Numbered from the stretch's first letter, positions 1 to 9,302 are shown. The stretch is 64,000 nucleotides of DNA from Flavobacterium sp. 102 (GCF_003634615.1 NZ_RBKX01000001.1:1054001-1118000), one strand, 5' to 3'. Program-made: numbers and translations. The notes: generated by a model from the letters alone, not told the origin.

Positions 1-1137
1 GAACGTGATTGGCATTGCTTTGCGTAAACCACCCATTTTTCTCATGTCTTGTTCGCCATGCAATCCGTGAATTACCGAACCCGAACCTAAGAACAAACAA
101 GCTTTGAAGAAGGCATGTGTGATTACGTGGAAAACCGCTACCGTGTAAGCTCCTAAACCTAAAGCTAAGAACATTAATCCCAATTGGGAAACGGTAGAGT
201 AGGCCAAAACCTTTTTAATGTCATTTTGCAATAACCCAATGGATGCGGCTACTAGCGCCGTTAATGCACCAACAATGGCAATAATATTTTGTACTTCCGG
301 AGTAATGTCAAATAGGAAGTTCATTCTCGTAATCATGAAAATACCGGCAGTTACCATCGTTGCGGCGTGGATTAACGCAGAAACCGGTGTTGGACCAGCC
401 ATCGCATCGGGTAACCAAGTGTATAAAGGCAATTGGGCAGATTTTCCACAAGCTCCGATGAATAAACACAAAGCGGCAACGCTTAACCACACATAATCAA
501 CAGTATCTAATTTCAAATGAGAAACAGCTGCTCTTAATTCAACAAAATCTAAAGTGGAGAACCAATGACCTAATATGAAAATTCCAAGTAAGAAACCTAA
601 ATCTCCAATTCTGTTCATGATGAATGCTTTTTTAGCCGCATCGTTATATGGTTGGTTTTTATACCAAAATCCGATTAACAAATACGAACACAAACCAACG
701 CCTTCCCATCCGATAAACATGACCAATAAATTGCTTCCGACTACTAAGGTAATCATGAAGAAAACGAACAAATTCAAATAGGCAAAGAACTTATACATAT
801 TCTCATCGTCGTGCATGTAGCTGATAGAGTAGAGGTGAATTAATGAACCAATTCCGGTTACGAATAACAACCACAATAAAGACAATTGGTCTAATAAAAT
901 ACCGAAGTCTAATTTGAAATTACTTACTTGAATCCAATCAAATAAAGAGATTTCAAAGGCTTTTCCGTTTTGGTTTAGTTGGGCAAAAAAGCAAATACTC
1001 AATAAGAACGAAACTACTACGGTCAACGTTCCAATGGCACCTGATACATTTCTGCTTACTTTTTTTCCAAAGAAAATATTGAAAAGAAATCCAACAAATG
1101 GAGATAAGAGTAATACTAAAGCTAAATTTGTTTCCAT
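1..1137 (-). CDS. nuoL: NADH-quinone oxidoreductase subunit L (partial, C-terminus outside window)
   Basis: Proton-pumping antiporter-like membrane subunit of complex I. The reading frame is open from an ATG at 1137 to the left edge (379 codons, N-terminal part only). The translation starts METNLALVLLLSPFVGF and contains the family's diagnostic segments GWEGVGLCSYLLIGFWY and PLYTWLPDAMAGPTPVSALI, followed by LIHAATMVTAGIF and several hydrophobic helices. It lies 6 bp after nuoK in the same operon; nuoM and nuoN would be expected further left. The window edge cuts it at ...RKAMPITF, so nothing suggests a real truncation. Confidence 0.97.
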   Translation of the reverse strand, partial: METNLALVLLLSPFVGFLFNIFFGKKVSRNVSGAIGTLTVVVSFLLSICFFAQLNQNGKAFEISLFDWIQVSNFKLDFGILLDQLSLLWLLFVTGIGSLIHLYSISYMHDDENMYKFFAYLNLFVFFMITLVVGSNLLVMFIGWEGVGLCSYLLIGFWYKNQPYNDAAKKAFIMNRIGDLGFLLGIFILGHWFSTLDFVELRAAVSHLKLDTVDYVWLSVAALCLFIGACGKSAQLPLYTWLPDAMAGPTPVSALIHAATMVTAGIFMITRMNFLFDITPEVQNIIAIVGALTALVAASIGLLQNDIKKVLAYSTVSQLGLMFLALGLGAYTVAVFHVITHAFFKACLFLGSGSVIHGLHGEQDMRKMGGLRKAMPITF

Positions 1138-1143
1138 CTCAGA

Positions 1144-1464
1144 TTATCCTTTTAAATTCTTTAAATTATCTATGTCGATTGAGCCTAAGTTTCTGTAAAC
1201 CGAAACTAGTATTGCCAATCCAACCGCTACTTCCGCTGCGGCCACCGCCATCGAAAAGAATACAAATATTTGTCCTTCGGCGTCTTGGTGATACGTTGAA
1301 AAAGCTACAAACAATAAGTTTACCGCATTCAACATGATTTCAATTGACATGAAAACGATGATGGCATTTCTGCGGTACAACACTCCGAAAACTCCGATAC
1401 AAAATAATAGTACCGAAAGGAAAATGTAGTTTTCTATCCCTATTTCATTTAAAATATTGTTCAT
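1144..1464 (-). CDS. nuoK: NADH-quinone oxidoreductase subunit K
   Basis: Small membrane subunit of complex I with three hydrophobic helices, 106 aa, normal family length. The stretch [26 protein letters not shown] carries the conserved membrane glutamate of helix 2 ([13 protein letters not shown]) and a second acidic residue follows in [11 protein letters not shown]. The start codon overlaps the stop of nuoJ by one base, indicating translational coupling. Part of the unbroken nuoH-I-J-K-L block. Confidence 0.97.
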   Translation of the reverse strand: MNNILNEIGIENYIFLSVLLFCIGVFGVLYRRNAIIVFMSIEIMLNAVNLLFVAFSTYHQDAEGQIFVFFSMAVAAAEVAVGLAILVSVYRNLGSIDIDNLKNLKG

Positions 1465-1979
1465 TATTTTTTCTCCGTTTTTTCTTTTTTAGACAATAAA
1501 ACCACACCAATCATCGCGACCAATAATAAGATAGAAGCGAATTCGAATGGTACCATATATTCGTTCAGTAATATTTTTCCAAGCATTTTGATTGATTGAA
1601 AATCTTCGCCTGAAGTATCATATTCACCCATAATGGTTTTCGAATTGATGAAAATAGTCACCAAAACAATACTCGTGAGTATAAAGACAACGATAGCGCC
1701 AAGTCTGGTAATACGAGGTTTGTGGACTTCATCTTCCTTATTTAAATTCATCAACATGATGGTAAACAGGAACAGGACTACAATCGCACCTGAGTAGACT
1801 ATAATATGCACAATCGCCAAGAACTGTGCGTTGAAAAGCAAGTAATGACCGGCAATGGAGAAAAAACAAAGCACTAAATAAATCGCGCTGTGAATTGGGT
1901 TTTTACTATAAATCGTCAAAAACGCCGTAGCCAAAGTGATGGCTGCTAAAAAGTAGAATGTAATTAATATAGGCGACAT
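1464..1979 (-). CDS. nuoJ: NADH-quinone oxidoreductase subunit J
   Basis: Membrane subunit of complex I, 171 aa with five predicted helices. The conserved helix-3 type segment [20 protein letters not shown] identifies the family. The C-terminus is short and charged (SKKEKTEKK). Its ATG overlaps the last base of nuoI and its stop overlaps the nuoK start, so it is translationally coupled on both sides. Confidence 0.97.
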   Translation of the reverse strand: MSPILITFYFLAAITLATAFLTIYSKNPIHSAIYLVLCFFSIAGHYLLFNAQFLAIVHIIVYSGAIVVLFLFTIMLMNLNKEDEVHKPRITRLGAIVVFILTSIVLVTIFINSKTIMGEYDTSGEDFQSIKMLGKILLNEYMVPFEFASILLLVAMIGVVLLSKKEKTEKK

Positions 1980-2530
1980 TAGTTAGCGTTTTTAAGTTGA
2001 GCGTTCTTCATGGCCATTTCCAAAGGCATAACCAATTTATCTTTTCCGAAAATGAAATCTTCACGGTCGTAACTTGCAGGCACCAATTCTTTAGAAATGG
2101 TTAGGTATATAGCGTCTTTCGGACAAGCTTCTTCACACAATCCGCAGAAAATACAACGCAACATATTGATTTCGTATATGGAGGCGTATTTCTCTTCACG
2201 GTACAAATGTTCTTCTCCTTTTTTTCTTTCTTCGGCCTTCATCGTGATGGCTTCCGCCGGACACGACAAAGCGCACAAGCCACAAGCCGTACAGTTTTCT
2301 CGACCTAGTTCGTCGCGTTTTAACATGTGTTGGCCACGATAAACCGGGCTGAATTCTCTAACTTGCTCAGGATATTGAATCGTTGCTTTTTTTCTAAAAA
2401 AGTGTTGGATGGTAATCCATAAGCCTTTAAAAATGGCAATCAGGTATAGTCTTTCTAAAAAGGTCATTTCCTTATTGGAAACTTGCTTTTTATGGCCTGA
2501 TAATGATATACTTTGTATCGATGCTGACAT
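1979..2530 (-). CDS. nuoI: NADH-quinone oxidoreductase subunit I (two 4Fe-4S ferredoxin)
   Basis: Peripheral-arm subunit that carries clusters N6a and N6b on the path to quinone. Two ferredoxin motifs are visible: Cys80/83/86 with Cys90 (CTACGLCALSC) and Cys126/129/132 with Cys136 (CIFCGLCEEAC). At 183 aa it is a normal length. The N-terminus has an amphipathic stretch (FLERLYLIAIFKGLWIT) that fits membrane-arm docking. It lies 11 bp after nuoH and shares its stop region with the nuoJ start. Confidence 0.97.
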   Translation of the reverse strand: MSASIQSISLSGHKKQVSNKEMTFLERLYLIAIFKGLWITIQHFFRKKATIQYPEQVREFSPVYRGQHMLKRDELGRENCTACGLCALSCPAEAITMKAEERKKGEEHLYREEKYASIYEINMLRCIFCGLCEEACPKDAIYLTISKELVPASYDREDFIFGKDKLVMPLEMAMKNAQLKNAN

Positions 2531-2541
2531 AATTTCTTTTC

Positions 2542-3573
2542 TTATTTAAAAGCTAAAATGCAAATTCCTGTTATTATAATATTGAAGATCGAAAGCGGAA
2601 TTAAAATCTTCCAGCCTAAGTGCATCAATTGATCGTATCTGAAACGTGGGATTGTCCATCTGATCCACATAAAGAAGAAGATGAAGAAGCACAATTTGGC
2701 AAATAAAGCGGCAATTCCGATTACGTTAGCGATGTTGACACCCCAATTTTCTACTGCCCAACCCATTCCCGGATAATTGTAACCACCAAAGAATAAAACG
2801 GCAATAATAGTAGCGGAGATAAACATGTTAGCATATTCGGCAAATAAATAGAATCCCATTTTCATCGAAGAGTATTCGGTGTGATAACCACCAATTAATT
2901 CCGATTCACATTCGGCTAAATCGAAAGGCGTTCTATTGGTTTCCGCAAAAGCACAAATCAAAAAGATTAAAAACGACAACGGTTGATAAAATACATTCCA
3001 ATGGAATCCGTGTTGTTGCACGGAGATTTCTTTTAAACTCAATGTTCCGGTCATCATCAATAAAGCAATTATGGATAATCCCATGGCGATTTCATAAGAA
3101 ACCATTTGAGAAGCCGCACGAACCGCACTCATTAAAGAGAATTTGTTATTCGATGCCCAACCACCAATCATGATGCCGTAAACACCGATTGAAACGATAG
3201 CGAAAATGTACAATAAAGCACTATCGGTGTCGGTTGCTTGCAATTGTACTGTTCGTCCGAAAACTTCTAATTTGTCACCCCAAGGAATTACGGCACTCGT
3301 CATTAAAGCGGCACTCATGGCAATCGCTGGGCCAACAAAGAATAGAAATTTATTTTTGGTATTCGGTTCAAATTCTTCTTTAGCAAATAATTTCATACCA
3401 TCGGCAAGCGGTTGTAACAATCCACCCCAACCGGCGCGGTTTGGTCCGACACGGTCTTGCAAATAAGCGGCAACTTTACGTTCAGCCCAAGTGGAATACA
3501 TGGCCATAATCATGGTTACTGCAAAAACAATAACAATGACGATACTTTTTTCTATAATAAAGGCACTATCCAT
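2542..3573 (-). CDS. nuoH: NADH-quinone oxidoreductase subunit H
   Basis: Membrane subunit that forms the quinone-access cavity with NuoB/NuoD. 343 aa, about eight helices. Diagnostic loops: ERKVAAYLQDRVGPNRAG near the N-terminus, AETNRTPFDLAECESELIGG in the central cytoplasmic loop, and FMWIRWTIPRFRYDQLM near the C-terminus. The ATG overlaps the 3' end of nuoG by 8 bp, again suggesting coupling. Confidence 0.98.
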   Translation of the reverse strand: MDSAFIIEKSIVIVIVFAVTMIMAMYSTWAERKVAAYLQDRVGPNRAGWGGLLQPLADGMKLFAKEEFEPNTKNKFLFFVGPAIAMSAALMTSAVIPWGDKLEVFGRTVQLQATDTDSALLYIFAIVSIGVYGIMIGGWASNNKFSLMSAVRAASQMVSYEIAMGLSIIALLMMTGTLSLKEISVQQHGFHWNVFYQPLSFLIFLICAFAETNRTPFDLAECESELIGGYHTEYSSMKMGFYLFAEYANMFISATIIAVLFFGGYNYPGMGWAVENWGVNIANVIGIAALFAKLCFFIFFFMWIRWTIPRFRYDQLMHLGWKILIPLSIFNIIITGICILAFK

Positions 3574-4621
3574 TTTTCTTTTCGTTTACCGGGTTACCAT
3601 CTATTTTTTCGTTGTAATCGATTTCGGCCATACTGATTTTTTTACGGTCGATGTCTCTACCTTGAAGGATTCCTTTTTCGGTATCAATTATAACTTTATC
3701 CATTTTACGAGTGTAATTGTTTTGGTTGATAACTGAATCTTTTTCGAATTTTCTCGGTCCTTCAATTATCCAATCCGACACTTCTTTTTTGTCGAAACGA
3801 CAAGTGTTACAGATAAAATCTTCTACTTCGTGGAATTCGTCTTTGCGAGCGGTTACCCTTTGGATTTCGTTACCAAACATCCATAAAGTAGTTTTTCCGC
3901 AACAACCCGGAGTTGTACATTCTCTGTGGGCGTTGAAAGGTTTGTTGAACCAAACTCTCGATTTGAATCGGAAAGTTTTGTCGGTTAACGCGCCAACCGG
4001 ACAAACGTCAATCATATTTCCGGAGAATTCATTATCGATTGCTGCCGAAACACAAGTTGAAATTTGTGAATGGTCACCGCGATTTAAAACGCCGTGAACT
4101 CTTTTGTCCGTAAGTTGATCTGCTACTTCTACACAACGTTGACAAACAATGCAACGGTTCATGTGCAATTGAATTTTGTCACCGATATCTTCCGGTTCGA
4201 AAGTTCTCTTTTCTTCAATGAAACGCTGTTGCAATTTTCCGTGTTCGAAGCTTAAATTCTGCAAATCACATTCTCCTGCTTGGTCACAAACCGGACAATC
4301 TAACGGGTGATTGATTAAAAGGAATTCGGTTACGGCTTTGCGAGCTTCAAAAACTCGGTCTGATTTTTTGCTGGCCACTTCCATACCGTCTTGACAACCG
4401 GTTACGCATGACGCTACCAATTTAGGCATTGGTCTTGGATCGGCTTCGCTACCTTTAGTAACATCTACCAAACAACAACGACATTTTCCGCCGGTTCCTT
4501 CTAGTTTCGAATAATAACACATGGCTGGCGGAACAGATTCTCCACCAATCATACGAGCAGCTTGCAGGATGGTTGTTCCCGGTGCTACTTCAATTTCTTG
4601 ACCGTCTATGGTTACTTTCAT
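3566..4621 (-). CDS. nuoG: NADH-quinone oxidoreductase subunit G, short form
   Basis: Iron-sulfur subunit of complex I. Residues 1-80 form a 2Fe-2S ferredoxin-like domain (CYYSKLEGTGGKCRCC), followed by the His-Cys motif HPLDCPVCDQAGECDLQ and the 4Fe-4S motif CIVCQRCVEV. A last cysteine group (CTTPGCC and CNTC) resembles the start of the molybdopterin-oxidoreductase fold. The protein ends at 351 aa, whereas classical NuoG is roughly 700-900 aa, so the large molybdopterin-like domain is absent. The frame is clean and overlaps nuoH, so this is a stable short form rather than a broken gene. I recall similar short forms in other Bacteroidota but could not check. Confidence 0.93.
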   Translation of the reverse strand: MKVTIDGQEIEVAPGTTILQAARMIGGESVPPAMCYYSKLEGTGGKCRCCLVDVTKGSEADPRPMPKLVASCVTGCQDGMEVASKKSDRVFEARKAVTEFLLINHPLDCPVCDQAGECDLQNLSFEHGKLQQRFIEEKRTFEPEDIGDKIQLHMNRCIVCQRCVEVADQLTDKRVHGVLNRGDHSQISTCVSAAIDNEFSGNMIDVCPVGALTDKTFRFKSRVWFNKPFNAHRECTTPGCCGKTTLWMFGNEIQRVTARKDEFHEVEDFICNTCRFDKKEVSDWIIEGPRKFEKDSVINQNNYTRKMDKVIIDTEKGILQGRDIDRKKISMAEIDYNEKIDGNPVNEKKNG

Positions 4622-4623
4622 TT

Positions 4624-4669
4624 ATTAAGTCTTAACGTCTTAATGTCTTAATGTCTTAATGTCGAATGT
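4624..4669. repeat. Tandem 8-bp repeat linker between nuoG and the four-helix-bundle gene
   Basis: Degenerate tandem of ttaatgtc-like units (cttaacgt, cttaatgt, cttaatgt, cttaatgt). The segment 4653-4669 is repeated in inverted orientation at 5079-5095 with 16 of 17 bases matching, and the word actttatgactttt at 4682-4695 recurs directly at 5063-5076. Together these repeats bracket the small gene that interrupts the nuo operon. Confidence 0.8.
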
Positions 4670-4684
4670 ATCAACTTTATGACT

Positions 4685-5059
4685 TTATGACTTTTGACTG
4701 TCATTTAAATATTTTATAAATCCACTTATTAATTTTGAAATATCAGAAACATCATTACATAGTTCTTCAAATTCAATTTTTTCAATATAATTCAAATCTA
4801 ATGCTAAATACAATTGCGATCGAATTTCTCCTGCGGATGCTTTAGCTATAAACAAAAAATGTATAAATTCTTTATCTGTATTCCTTTCAAATCCTTCTGC
4901 AATATTAGAAGAAATTGAAATCGATGCTCTTCTTATTTGTCTGACCAAATCAAAATCTCTTTTAAAATTTTGATTCTCGGTTATTTCATAAATCCTTTTA
5001 TTAAACTGTCTGGCTTTCTGCCAAGAACTAATTTCTTCAAAAGATTTAAACCTCCCCAT
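4685..5059 (-). CDS. Four-helix-bundle protein (23S rRNA IVS / Avd-like family) inserted in the nuo operon
   Basis: 124-aa protein with the hallmarks of the four-helix-bundle family known from 23S rRNA intervening sequences and from retroelement accessory proteins: FEEISSWQKARQFNKRIYEIT, then RDFDLVRQIRRASISISSNIAEGF, and a C-terminal helix ending ISKLISGFIKYL. In related proteins the basic central surface binds nucleic acid; the function of stand-alone copies is unknown. It sits between nuoF and nuoG in the same orientation, where it has no known link to complex I, and is bracketed by direct and inverted repeats. It is also AT-richer than the nuo genes around it, which fits later insertion. 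Confidence 0.88.
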   Translation of the reverse strand: MGRFKSFEEISSWQKARQFNKRIYEITENQNFKRDFDLVRQIRRASISISSNIAEGFERNTDKEFIHFLFIAKASAGEIRSQLYLALDLNYIEKIEFEELCNDVSDISKLISGFIKYLNDSQKS

Positions 5060-5074
5060 TTTACTTTATGACTT

Positions 5075-6430
5075 TTAGACATTCGACATTACGACTTGTG
5101 AAAACGGCTCATTCACAAAATGATCTCTATTTTTAATTTTTTCAGGGAAACGGATATGGTATTCAAATTCGTCTCTGAAATGTCGAATCGCCGCAGCAAC
5201 CGGCCATGAAGCCGCATCACCTAAGGGACAAATCGTGTTTCCTTCAATTTTGGATTGGATGCTCCATAACAATTCGATGTCTTCTTCGCGTCCTTGTCCG
5301 TTTTCGATTCTCCATAATACTTTTTCCAACCAACCCGTTCCTTCACGACATGGCGTACATTGACCACAAGATTCGTGGTGATAGAAACGCGAGAAATTCC
5401 AAGTGTTTCGAACAATACACGCTCGGTCATCGTATACGATAAATCCACCTGAACCTAACATGGAACCTGTTGCGAATCCACCATCTGCCAAACTTTCGTA
5501 AGTCATCAAACGGTCTTCGCCTGTAGCTGTTTTGTAGATTAAATTCGCCGGTAAAATTGGCACCGAAGAACCTCCAGGAACCAATGCTTTCAATGGTCTG
5601 TCGGCTTGCATTCCGCCACAATATTCATCAGAATTCATGAATTCGTATACTGAAACGCCTAATTCAATTTCGTAAACACCTTGGTTTTTAATGTTTCCGG
5701 AAGCCGAAATTAATTTGGTTCCCGTAGAACGACCAATTCCGATTCCGGCATAATCAGCACCCGAATTGTTTACAATCCATGGCACGGCCGCAATCGTTTC
5801 TACGTTATTGACTACAGTTGGATTTTGCCAAAGTCCTTTCACAGCAGGAAATGGTGGTTTTAATCTAGGATTGCCACGTTTTCCTTCTAAACTTTCAATT
5901 AGAGCAGTTTCTTCTCCGCAGATGTAAGCACCGCCACCGATTTGGACGAATAATTCCAAATCATAGCCTGAGCCTAATATATTTTTGCCTAACCAACCGG
6001 CCGCTTTCGCTTCGGCGATGGCTCTTTCTAAAATTTTGTAAACCCACATGTATTCTCCACGAATATAGATGTAAGATAGGTTGGCACCCAAAGCATAACT
6101 CGACGTAATCATTCCTTCAATCAAAAGATGCGGAATGTATTCCATTAAGTAACGGTCTTTGAAAGTTCCCGGTTCCGACTCATCGGCGTTGCAAACCAAG
6201 TGTCTTGGATTGCCCGATTTTTTGTCGATAAAACTCCATTTCATTCCAGCTGGAAATCCTGCGCCACCACGACCACGAAGTCCCGAAGTTTTTACTTCTT
6301 CCACAACTTCATCCGGAGTCATTTTTTTCAAGGCTTTTTCTACTGAAGCATAACCGCCTTCACGACGATATACTTCGTAGGTTTTAATACCCGGAACGTT
6401 GATTTTGTCTAATAATATTTTTCTTCCCAT
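5075..6430 (-). CDS. nuoF: NADH-quinone oxidoreductase subunit F (NADH- and FMN-binding)
   Basis: NADH dehydrogenase subunit of complex I, 451 aa. Motifs: SGLRGRGGAGFPAGMKW (NADH site), GGGAYICGEETALIESLEG (FMN site), ESCGQCTPCREG and a later Cys in GNTICPLGDAA for the N3 4Fe-4S cluster. The last codons (SQVVMSNV) are written by the flanking repeat sequence (5079-5095), so the natural C-terminus was probably altered when the downstream small gene arrived. The start lies 4 bp after nuoE. Confidence 0.98.
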   Translation of the reverse strand: MGRKILLDKINVPGIKTYEVYRREGGYASVEKALKKMTPDEVVEEVKTSGLRGRGGAGFPAGMKWSFIDKKSGNPRHLVCNADESEPGTFKDRYLMEYIPHLLIEGMITSSYALGANLSYIYIRGEYMWVYKILERAIAEAKAAGWLGKNILGSGYDLELFVQIGGGAYICGEETALIESLEGKRGNPRLKPPFPAVKGLWQNPTVVNNVETIAAVPWIVNNSGADYAGIGIGRSTGTKLISASGNIKNQGVYEIELGVSVYEFMNSDEYCGGMQADRPLKALVPGGSSVPILPANLIYKTATGEDRLMTYESLADGGFATGSMLGSGGFIVYDDRACIVRNTWNFSRFYHHESCGQCTPCREGTGWLEKVLWRIENGQGREEDIELLWSIQSKIEGNTICPLGDAASWPVAAAIRHFRDEFEYHIRFPEKIKNRDHFVNEPFSQVVMSNV

Positions 6431-6434
6431 GATA

Positions 6435-6965
6435 TTATTTATCGTGTAAAGTGATTTTTCCGTCTTTGCAATCGGCGATTAGCTGGTCTACTTTTTCTTT
6501 GGTCAAATGTTCTTGGTAGAAATCACCCAATTGCATCATTGGCGCATAACCACAAGCACCTAAGCATTCTACGCCGCGTACTTCGAAAAGCCCGTCCGCG
6601 GTTGGTTCACCAATCCCTACGCCCAATTTGGAACAAGTATAATCCATCAAATCTTCCACGCCGTTTTGACAACAAGCAGCGGTTTGACAGAACTCGAACA
6701 TGTATTTACCGATGGGTCTTTGGTTGAACATTGTATAAAAAGTAACGACTTCGTATACTTCAATTGGTAATATTTCTAAGATTTCAGCAACCTTGTTTTG
6801 CAATTCGATGCTCAACCAATTGTCGTGAGCATCTTGAACTTCGTGTAAAACAGGCAATAAGGCTGATTTCTTTTTATCGGCTGGATAATGACTGATTAAC
6901 TCATTGATGCGAGCCATCAACGGTTCAGTAATGTTTATCTCTTGTTTGATAGGTGATCTTTCCAT
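6435..6965 (-). CDS. nuoE: NADH-quinone oxidoreductase subunit E (2Fe-2S)
   Basis: Thioredoxin-fold 2Fe-2S subunit of complex I, 176 aa. The four cluster cysteines are in CQTAAC and CLGAC within VRGVECLGACGYAPM. An N-terminal helical domain (LLPVLHEVQDAHDNWLS) precedes the ferredoxin part as in the family. It lies 5 bp downstream of nuoD and 4 bp upstream of nuoF. Confidence 0.97.
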   Translation of the reverse strand: MERSPIKQEINITEPLMARINELISHYPADKKKSALLPVLHEVQDAHDNWLSIELQNKVAEILEILPIEVYEVVTFYTMFNQRPIGKYMFEFCQTAACCQNGVEDLMDYTCSKLGVGIGEPTADGLFEVRGVECLGACGYAPMMQLGDFYQEHLTKEKVDQLIADCKDGKITLHDK

Positions 6966-6970
6966 AATTC

Positions 6971-8206
6971 TTAAGCGTCTAATTCGCCGGCAATTACATT
7001 TAAACTTGATAAAATAACGATAGCATCTGATAACATTCCACCTTTGATCATTTCAGTATAAGCTTGGTAATAGATATAACAAGGTCTTCTGAATTTTAAA
7101 CGGTATGGCGTTCGACTTCCATCGGTAATTAAATAGAAACCTAATTCTCCGTTTCCGCCTTCAACCGCATGATAAATTTCGTCTACCGGAACCGGAACTT
7201 CACCCATCACAATTTTAAAGTGATAAATTAAACTTTCCATGTTGGTGTAAACGTCTTCTTTTGGCGGCAAATAATAATCGGGAACGTCAGCGTGAATAGG
7301 TCCTTCCGGTAATTTCGCTAAAGCTTGTTTGATGATGCTTAAGCTTTCCCAAACTTCCGCATTACGAACGCAAAAACGGTCGTAAGTGTCACCTGATTTT
7401 CCAACAGGAATATCAAATTCGAAATCTTCGTAAGAAGAATAGGGTGCGGCTTTACGAACGTCGTAGTCAATTCCGGCTGCACGCAAGTTTGGCCCTGTGA
7501 ATCCGTAAGCCATTGCCATTTCGGCAGTAATTGGACCAACATCCACAGTTCTGTCTATAAAGATTCTGTTTCTTTCAAATAGGTTTTCGAATTCTTTCCA
7601 AGCTACCGGAAAATCTTCTAAGAAAGTGTTTAATTTTTTGAAGGCTTCGTCCGACCATTCTCTTTCGAAACCACCTATTCTTCCCATATTGGTGGTTAAA
7701 CGAGCACCACAAATTTCTTCATAAATCTCGTATACTTTTTCTCTGAATTGAAATACATAAAGGAAACCGGTATAAGCTCCGGTATCAACGCCTAGAATTG
7801 AATTACAAATCAAATGGTCTGTAATTCTGGCCAACTCCATTACGATAACTCTTAAATATTGTGCACGTTTTGGTACTTCAATATTTAATAATTTCTCTAC
7901 TGTCATCCACCAAGCCATGTTGTTGATAGGCGAAGAACAATAGTTCATACGGTCGGTCAATACATTGATTTGGTAAAAGGGACGGTTTTCGGCGATTTTT
8001 TCAAACGCACGATGAATGTAACCCACGGTTGGTTCAGCATCGAGGATTCTTTCTCCATCCATCAATAAGATGTTTTGGAAAATTCCGTGAGTTGCCGGAT
8101 GGGTTGGGCCCAAGTTTAATATAGTGAGTTCGCTTCCGTCTTCGTTGCGAGTCTGTTCTATGATTTTAGCATATCGATGCTCTGGTGGTAATAATAAATC
8201 TGACAT
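6971..8206 (-). CDS. nuoD: NADH-quinone oxidoreductase subunit D (49-kDa)
   Basis: Quinone-site subunit of complex I related to hydrogenase large subunits, 411 aa, not fused to NuoC. Signatures: NLGPTHPATHG near the N-terminus, VGYIHRAFEKIAENR, TDRMNYCSSPINNMAW and the C-terminal YRLKFRRPCYIYYQAY. It follows nuoC after 17 bp. Confidence 0.98.
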   Translation of the reverse strand: MSDLLLPPEHRYAKIIEQTRNEDGSELTILNLGPTHPATHGIFQNILLMDGERILDAEPTVGYIHRAFEKIAENRPFYQINVLTDRMNYCSSPINNMAWWMTVEKLLNIEVPKRAQYLRVIVMELARITDHLICNSILGVDTGAYTGFLYVFQFREKVYEIYEEICGARLTTNMGRIGGFEREWSDEAFKKLNTFLEDFPVAWKEFENLFERNRIFIDRTVDVGPITAEMAMAYGFTGPNLRAAGIDYDVRKAAPYSSYEDFEFDIPVGKSGDTYDRFCVRNAEVWESLSIIKQALAKLPEGPIHADVPDYYLPPKEDVYTNMESLIYHFKIVMGEVPVPVDEIYHAVEGGNGELGFYLITDGSRTPYRLKFRRPCYIYYQAYTEMIKGGMLSDAIVILSSLNVIAGELDA

Positions 8207-8223
8207 TTATAATGTTGAATTAT

Positions 8224-8742
8224 TTAATTATTAACTGGTGTTCTTCCGAAGAAACGGTCGTCTTTATCAGTTCTTCCGCTGTCTTCCATTGGGAATTCTT
8301 TTCGCATCGGAAACGAAACCATTTCATTCATGTTTAAAATGCGTTTCAATTGCGGATGACCTTTGAAATTGATTCCGAAGAAATCCCAAGCTTCTCTTTC
8401 CATCCAATTGGCGCATAGAAATAAATCGGTTATGGTTTCTATTTCGGCCGGATCAGGTAAATAAGTTTTCACACGAATTCTCACGTTTTCAATCCAATTG
8501 TGCATTTGATAGACAACAGCAAATTGGTGTTCGTCATCATTGTCGGGAAAATGAATTCCGGTTAAATCCGTTAAGAAATGGAAATTTAAATCTTCCTGCT
8601 CTTTCAAAAAGCGAATCACTTCGTGAATTGTGCTTGGCGTAGCTTCAAAAGTGAAAATATCGCGTTTCATTTCAAAATTCAGTACATTGTTGCCGAAAGT
8701 CTGAACTAATTTGTCTTGTATATAAGCTGTTTCTAAAGCCAT
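8224..8742 (-). CDS. nuoC: NADH-quinone oxidoreductase subunit C (30-kDa)
   Basis: Peripheral-arm subunit of complex I, 172 aa, separate from NuoD. The family signature EREAWDFFGINFKGHPQLKRIL is near the C-terminus, followed by the usual FPMRKEFP. It starts 1 bp after the nuoB stop, so the two are tightly coupled. Confidence 0.96.
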   Translation of the reverse strand: MALETAYIQDKLVQTFGNNVLNFEMKRDIFTFEATPSTIHEVIRFLKEQEDLNFHFLTDLTGIHFPDNDDEHQFAVVYQMHNWIENVRIRVKTYLPDPAEIETITDLFLCANWMEREAWDFFGINFKGHPQLKRILNMNEMVSFPMRKEFPMEDSGRTDKDDRFFGRTPVNN

Positions 8743-8743
8743 A

Positions 8744-9289
8744 TTATAGGTTATAAGAAGCTAATAATTCTTTGTATTCCGGTGAACTTCTTCGGCGTAC
8801 CGATTCGTTTCTTACCAATTCTTGTAATTGCATCACACCGTCAACTATTTGTTCCGGTCTTGGCGGACAACCGGGAACGTAAACGTCAACCGGAATTACT
8901 TTATCGATGCCTTGTAAAACGGAATAAGTGTCAAATACGCCACCTGAAGAGGCGCATGCGCCAACAGCGATAACCCAACGAGGTTCTGACATTTGTTCGT
9001 ATACTTGACGTAAAATTGGCGCCATTTTTTTAGAAATCGTTCCCATAACCATCAACATATCTGCCTGACGCGGAGAGAAACTTACTCTTTCCGAACCGAA
9101 ACGGGCTAAATCGTAATGTGATGCCATTGTCGCCATAAACTCAATTCCGCAACAAGAAGTCGCGAACGGTAATGGCCAAAGTGAATTAGCTCTTGCCAAT
9201 CCGACAACGTCATTTAGTTTGGTTGCGAAGAAACCTTCACCAACTACTCCTTCGGGCGGAGCTACCATATTTGGTTTTGTAGTACTCAT
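8744..9289 (-). CDS. nuoB: NADH-quinone oxidoreductase subunit B (cluster N2)
   Basis: Subunit that holds the terminal 4Fe-4S cluster N2 next to quinone, 181 aa. The adjacent cysteine pair in FATSCCGIEFMA, a third in VGACASSGG and a fourth in VPGCPPRPEQ are all present, as is the RFGSERVSFSPRQADMLMV segment. It lies 13 bp after nuoA. Confidence 0.98.
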   Translation of the reverse strand: MSTTKPNMVAPPEGVVGEGFFATKLNDVVGLARANSLWPLPFATSCCGIEFMATMASHYDLARFGSERVSFSPRQADMLMVMGTISKKMAPILRQVYEQMSEPRWVIAVGACASSGGVFDTYSVLQGIDKVIPVDVYVPGCPPRPEQIVDGVMQLQELVRNESVRRRSSPEYKELLASYNL

Positions 9290-9302
9290 AGCAATTGTTT
9301 TT

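Noticed and set aside
3717..4097. Plus-strand ORF opposite nuoG
   Set aside because: Antisense shadow of nuoG; the coded protein has no family features.
4685..5059. Diversity-generating retroelement accessory gene (Avd)
   Set aside because: No reverse transcriptase, template repeat or variable repeat was found nearby.
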